From: Singulisphaera sp. GP187
GTDB lineage: Bacteria; Planctomycetota; Phycisphaerae; Phycisphaerales; SM1A02
NCBI GenBank assembly: GCA_945868805.1
Contig: CAMBMO010000009.1
Location: forward strand, 1-64,000
Direction of reading: 5' to 3'
Length of the DNA stretch: 64,000 nt
The notes beneath the pieces were generated by a model. The model searched no databases, was not told where the DNA came from, and worked only from the letters and a program-made list of their open reading frames with translations. Below, piece after piece: positions 59,401 through 64,000 of the stretch. How positions within the stretch are numbered: the stretch's first letter is position 1; every line of letters begins with the position of its first letter. The position numbers and the translations under genes were made by a program.

Positions 59401-62339
59401 TGTCTCCCGCACGAACCCTCTCGTTCTTGTCTGCCGGAGGAGCGTTGGTCGCTGGCCTCGCGTTCCTCGCTTCGATCGTGACCAATGGCGCGCACGGCGG
59501 AATCGAGTCGCCGTCGATCCGAGCACTCACGGCGATCTTGCTGATGGCGAGCGCACTCATCGTGGGTCTTCCACCATGGAGGTGGTGGGTGCTCACCGCC
59601 CAAGTGCTCTCGGTCGGACTCTTGATCACCGCATGCGCGGGGCTCGCCATGCCAAACGGTACGGAGAGCACTGGATTGATGGCGGGATTGACATTGCTCG
59701 CTCTCTCATGTGTTTCAACCACGCTTTCAGCGACATCCGGTCGCTGGCCCGCCGCGCTCTCGTCGAGTGCGGTGCTGGGATTGACGCTCTATGCGACACT
59801 CGCGCCCGACGCTCCTGTCTTCAACATCCAAACAGCCGACCGGTTCGCGGCGATTGATCGAATTCCCGCTATCGCTCTCGCGGCGGCTGCGTTGGCACTG
59901 CTCTCGCGCGCATGGTTTGATGCTCCCGCTCGAAGCCTGCGATTGCCACGTTGGATTGGACTTGCGATCACCGTGATTTTTCTCTCGCTCTCCTTGACCG
60001 CGTGGCATCAGCTGACCCATGCGGAACGGATGAGCACGATGCGCCAGTCACAAGCCGGCGAAGATGCAATCGGGTTCATCTTTCAAGGCGGGTTGGATCG
60101 GATCATCCAAAATTTTCAAAGACTCGATCATTCGTTTAGTTTGCCATCCACGACGACCAATGGCGCGCTGACCGACCAAGCGAACACAATTATCTCGACG
60201 AATCCGGGATTGATCGCCATCGAGTGGGTCGATGCGAATGGTCGCATCGGGTGGGCTGCGACGATGGCGGGCCTTCTTCATCCGGGCGAAGCTGGACTTG
60301 CGCCACTTGCACTCCGGACCGATGTCATCGCTGAAGCGCGCGAAAGGCGTGGCATCGCGATCGCGGGTCCGATCGATATTGGCGGGAGACGGGCGACGAT
60401 TCTCGTCTCGGTCCCTCCTGATGACGATGGTGCATTCATCGCGCTTGTGAATATTGACCGCACGATGAATTCACTGGCCCCGAGTTTCAAGAATGCTTTC
60501 GAGGCGGAGGTCTTCTTCAAGGAGAAACTCCTCTACGAACTCGGCGGAGCCGTAGGACCGAGCATCCTCGGCGCGGGGCAGTCGATCCACGTTGCTGGCG
60601 AAGAATTCTCGCTGAAGGTTCGGCCGATCCTGGCCGCAGACGGCGCGCTGTTCGTGCAACTCCCGCTCCTCCTTCTCGCTGCGATGCTCGCCGTGTCCAT
60701 TTTACTCGGGATGACACTCTTCTTCGCTCAATCATCTGCCCACCGTGCCAATCTCTCGTCCCGGGCCCACAGTCAGATGGAACAACTGATCGAAGGAGCG
60801 CGCCAAGTCGCCGTCATTGCGACCGACCGAACAGGGCTCGTCACGATTTTCAATCACGGCGCGGAACGGCTGACGGGTTTCCGCTCCATCGACATCCTGC
60901 GACGCAAGGAGGCCACTTGCCTATTCGATCCAGACGAGCTGAACGCAATTGCGCCGACGGCCCCAGCGCCGGCATCGTTCGCATCGCTCGCATTGCTCGC
61001 GGACGAACAACGAGCCCACGAGCGCGACTGGACATGGAAGCGACCCGATGGCGGCCAGCGTCGCGTCAATCTCGCCGCGAATCCCTGGAGGGATGCGACG
61101 GGTGAGTTGGTGGGCTACTTGTTCATCGCGGTCGATGTCACGGAGCGCGCGGCGGCGATGCGAGCGCTCGATCATGCGAGGAAGATCGCCGACCGCGCGA
61201 GCAACATGAAAAGTTCGTTCCTCGCCAATGTCAGTCATGAGATTCGCACTCCAATGACGGCCATCCTGGGCTGCGCGGACCTTTTGCTCGACCACGAAAC
61301 CACCGAAGCCGAGCGCACCGAGTTCGCTCAGACCGTTCGCAGGAATGGGGAGCACCTGCTCGGGGTTCTCGACGACATCTTGGACATCTCCAAGATCGAG
61401 GCTGGACGACTTCGGATCGAGATGATCGAGGTGCGCCTGACCGAAATCGTCGATGAGGTCATTCAGCTCATGAGAGTCCGCGCACACAAACGCGCGATCG
61501 AATTGAAAGTCGTTCGGGAGGGCACCGAGACCGATCGGCTCGTGCGGACGGATCCGCTTCGGGTACGACAGATCCTGGTCAATCTCATCGGGAACGCGAT
61601 CAAGTTCACTGAACGTGGTGGAGTGACGGTTCTAATCCGCACCCAAGTCGACGGAGACGCCCTCAATGCAGAAATCGAAGTTCGCGATACAGGCATTGGC
61701 ATCTCCGCAGAACAAATCAAAGTGCTCTTTCAGAATTTTGAACAGGGCGACTCCAGCACGGCAAGGAGATTTGGCGGAACCGGGCTGGGACTTGCGATCT
61801 CACAGCGACTTGCGAGAATGCTTGACGGATTGATTGGAGTCCGATCAACAGTTGGGGAAGGAAGTTCATTCACTTTCTCCTTCCGGGCACCGCTCGCCTC
61901 GGACTATGTCGAGCCGGCAAGCACGTCGGAGGGAGCGAGTCCAATCGTGATCCGACTCGACGGTCGGCGCGTGCTACTCGTCGACGACAGTCTCGACAAT
62001 CAGCGTCTGGTTTCAACGATTCTGCGAAGAGCAGGTGCGGAAGTAGAGGTCGCCGATCATGGTCGCCACGCTCTTGAGGCCGTCGCGCTCGGGCGATCGC
62101 GTCGCGAGTTTGATGTGATCATGCTCGACATGCAAATGCCCGAATTGGACGGGTATTCGACCGCGCGCGAGCTACGTGCGAGTGGCTATAAGGGCCGGAT
62201 CGTCGCGCTGACCGGAAATGCCGGCGAGGACGATCGTGGGCGGTGTCTCGACGCAGGATGTGACGACTACGCGACGAAACCGATCGAACGACTCAAGCTT
62301 TTGTCGCTCTGTGCCCAACCCCCGCTCGACACCGAGTGA
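59400..62339 (+). CDS. Hybrid sensor histidine kinase with multi-TM sensor, PAS, HisKA, HATPase and REC domains
   Basis: ANVSHEIRTPMTAILGCADLLL, NLIGNAIKFTERG, GTGLGLAISQRLARML, REC VLLVDDSLDNQRLV...MLDMQMPELDG; start at TAATG overlap. Confidence 0.93.
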   Translation: MSPARTLSFLSAGGALVAGLAFLASIVTNGAHGGIESPSIRALTAILLMASALIVGLPPWRWWVLTAQVLSVGLLITACAGLAMPNGTESTGLMAGLTLLALSCVSTTLSATSGRWPAALSSSAVLGLTLYATLAPDAPVFNIQTADRFAAIDRIPAIALAAAALALLSRAWFDAPARSLRLPRWIGLAITVIFLSLSLTAWHQLTHAERMSTMRQSQAGEDAIGFIFQGGLDRIIQNFQRLDHSFSLPSTTTNGALTDQANTIISTNPGLIAIEWVDANGRIGWAATMAGLLHPGEAGLAPLALRTDVIAEARERRGIAIAGPIDIGGRRATILVSVPPDDDGAFIALVNIDRTMNSLAPSFKNAFEAEVFFKEKLLYELGGAVGPSILGAGQSIHVAGEEFSLKVRPILAADGALFVQLPLLLLAAMLAVSILLGMTLFFAQSSAHRANLSSRAHSQMEQLIEGARQVAVIATDRTGLVTIFNHGAERLTGFRSIDILRRKEATCLFDPDELNAIAPTAPAPASFASLALLADEQRAHERDWTWKRPDGGQRRVNLAANPWRDATGELVGYLFIAVDVTERAAAMRALDHARKIADRASNMKSSFLANVSHEIRTPMTAILGCADLLLDHETTEAERTEFAQTVRRNGEHLLGVLDDILDISKIEAGRLRIEMIEVRLTEIVDEVIQLMRVRAHKRAIELKVVREGTETDRLVRTDPLRVRQILVNLIGNAIKFTERGGVTVLIRTQVDGDALNAEIEVRDTGIGISAEQIKVLFQNFEQGDSSTARRFGGTGLGLAISQRLARMLDGLIGVRSTVGEGSSFTFSFRAPLASDYVEPASTSEGASPIVIRLDGRRVLLVDDSLDNQRLVSTILRRAGAEVEVADHGRHALEAVALGRSRREFDVIMLDMQMPELDGYSTARELRASGYKGRIVALTGNAGEDDRGRCLDAGCDDYATKPIERLKLLSLCAQPPLDTE

Positions 62340-62363
62340 ATTCGCTACGATTCGATTCCCCTT

Positions 62364-62451
62364 GGTGGGGTGGCAGAGTGGTCGAACGCGCCTGACTTGA
62401 AATCCGGTATGCCCTCAAAGGCATCGTGGGTTCGAATCCCACCCCCACCGT
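62364..62451 (+). tRNA. tRNA-Ser (anticodon UGA), CCA not encoded
   Basis: Acceptor GGTGGGG/CCCCACC, loop CTTGAAA, long variable arm TATGCC/GGCATC, T-arm GTGGG-TTCGAAT-CCCAC, discriminator G. Confidence 0.93.
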
Positions 62452-62541
62452 TCTCGGTTGCTTGGTTTTTTGTTTCATGGTTTTGTCCAGCATCACCCGT
62501 TTCTCTGGATCAACAGCATCAATCCCTCTTTAGGTTCTCCC

Positions 62542-64000
62542 ATGCTCCAATCAATCTCGATCATTCTCGCCACCCTCTTTACGGTCGCATCCTCCGCACA
62601 AGATGTTCCGCCAAACGCGACGATGCTGCGCTATCCCGACATCAGTCAAAATCGAATCGTCTTCTCGTATGCGAATGGACTGTGGAGCGTGGACAAGAAC
62701 GGTGGAGTCGCCCAACCCGTCGCGGATCCGCCAGGCGCCGAGACTTTTGCGCGATTTTCGCCGGATGGAAAGTCGATCGCATTCATCGGCAACTATGAAG
62801 GCAATAAAGACATCTATGTGACGCCAATCGGCGGTGGAATCCCAACGCGTGTGACCTATCACCCGTCATCCGAAACTCCCGCCGACTGGCTGAGTGATGG
62901 GCGCATCCTCTTCAGTTCACAGGGGATGGGGACCTATCCAAGGGCGCCGCAAATATTCGCCGTCAGCGCTGAGGGCGGACTGCCAATGGAGTTCCCAACC
63001 CCCTATGGCGCGAACCCGACAGTCAGCGCAAACGGAAAGTTACTCGCGTACACCCCTCACTCGACCGATACTCGAACTTGGAAGCGATACCGCGGCGGAA
63101 TGGCGACTGATATCTGGGTCTACGACCTCGACGCAAATACGGCAAAGCGCATCACGCAGTGGGAAGGAACCGACACGATTCCAATGTGGCATGGCGACAC
63201 GCTTTACTACCTCAGCGACGCTGGACCTGAACACAGACTCAACATCTGGTCGTGCGAGGCGCAAGGAGGGAATCGACGTCAGATCACTCGATTCGCAGAG
63301 TTCGATGTGAAATGGCCGTCGATGGGTCCAGATGATGGATCAGCCGGCGAAATTGTTTTTCAGAACGGAGCACAACTCATGGTGCTCGATCTCGGCACCC
63401 GCGAGTCACGCTCGGTCGAGGTCAAGATCCCCGGAGCGCGCTCAAAGTTGCGACCTCAGACGATCGACGCAAGCGGATTCATCGATGGGTGGGATATTTC
63501 GCCTTCTGGGAAACGCGCAATCGTTTCAGCGCGAGGCGATGTCTGGACTCTGCCAGCTGAGAATGGGATTCCGCGCAACCTGACACAAAGCGACGATTCG
63601 GCCGAGCGCGAACCAACATGGAGTCCCGACGGAAAGTGGATTGCGTGGTTCGACGATTCCTCCCACGAAGGCTATGAAATCTACATTTCTTCCGCAGATG
63701 GAACGGGGTCGAAGCGAAAGCTGACGACGACCGATGGGTCGTACAAATCGGACATCAACTGGAGCCCAGATTCAAAATGGATCGCCTTTGCCGGCAAGGC
63801 GAATTCGATGTTTCTCGTCGACGCGACGACGGGCGATACAAAACTCGTCGACCGTGAAGAATTCGACGATCGCGCGCCACATCCAAAGTGGAGCCATGAT
63901 TCGTCTTGGATTACATATCGCAAGTCCGATTCGACTGGAAGGTCCGCGCAAGTCCTCGTCTACGACGTTGAATCTGGCGAAGTGCATGCGGTCACTTCGC
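62542..64000 (+). CDS. Tricorn protease-like / WD40-like beta-propeller protein (3' truncated by window)
   Basis: MLQSISIILATLFTVASSAQDVPPNATMLRYPDISQNRIVFSYANGLWSV..., repeated FSPDGKSIAFIG / WSPDGKWIAWF blades; absent from ORF track as it has no stop in the window. Confidence 0.88.
   Translation, partial: MLQSISIILATLFTVASSAQDVPPNATMLRYPDISQNRIVFSYANGLWSVDKNGGVAQPVADPPGAETFARFSPDGKSIAFIGNYEGNKDIYVTPIGGGIPTRVTYHPSSETPADWLSDGRILFSSQGMGTYPRAPQIFAVSAEGGLPMEFPTPYGANPTVSANGKLLAYTPHSTDTRTWKRYRGGMATDIWVYDLDANTAKRITQWEGTDTIPMWHGDTLYYLSDAGPEHRLNIWSCEAQGGNRRQITRFAEFDVKWPSMGPDDGSAGEIVFQNGAQLMVLDLGTRESRSVEVKIPGARSKLRPQTIDASGFIDGWDISPSGKRAIVSARGDVWTLPAENGIPRNLTQSDDSAEREPTWSPDGKWIAWFDDSSHEGYEIYISSADGTGSKRKLTTTDGSYKSDINWSPDSKWIAFAGKANSMFLVDATTGDTKLVDREEFDDRAPHPKWSHDSSWITYRKSDSTGRSAQVLVYDVESGEVHAVTS

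Overview
The window is a bacterial chromosome segment with no phage, transposon or CRISPR signal. Gene content and domain mix (several ExbB/ExbD, VWA, PA14/beta-helix, ECF-sigma genes) suggest Planctomycetota; that is an inference only. Left to right it contains: (i) the 3' end of a Cys/Met PLP-enzyme gene; (ii) a tightly overlapping minus-strand operon of VWA, TPR-like, ExbB, ExbD, ExbD, TPR-like and a large membrane protein; (iii) pyrH, frr, a beta-helix/PA14 protein, nrdR, thrS and infC; (iv) an arginine cluster argR-C-B-F-G-H(A fusion)-J; (v) an ECF-like sigma gene with a partner, and pheS; (vi) an unbroken S10-spc-alpha ribosomal operon on the minus strand (rpsJ to rplQ, about 15.5 kb), including a short rpmJ missed by the ORF track; (vii) lysS / transglutaminase / NnrD / YhaM-like genes; (viii) prfB, which needs a +1 frameshift, followed by glycogen debranching enzyme, GH63-like and hybrid histidine kinase genes; (ix) a tRNA-Ser(UGA) and the start of a Tricorn-like gene that runs off the window. 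The strongest unusual signals are: a prfB frameshift site using CUU-UAA-C rather than CUU-UGA-C with no SD-like stimulator; a potential H-type pseudoknot abutting the rpoA Shine-Dalgarno at the place where rpsD is absent; 11-24 bp tandem repeats concentrated at gene junctions and 3' ends of the ribosomal operon; an apparently leaderless argR promoter whose -10 lies inside a perfect ARG-box palindrome; a probable AUC start for infC; an ArgH-ArgA fusion; Cys-poor L36 and short Cys-poor S14; and two antiparallel promoters sharing one -10 region upstream of rpsJ. All calls were made by eye; no searches or folding programs were run.
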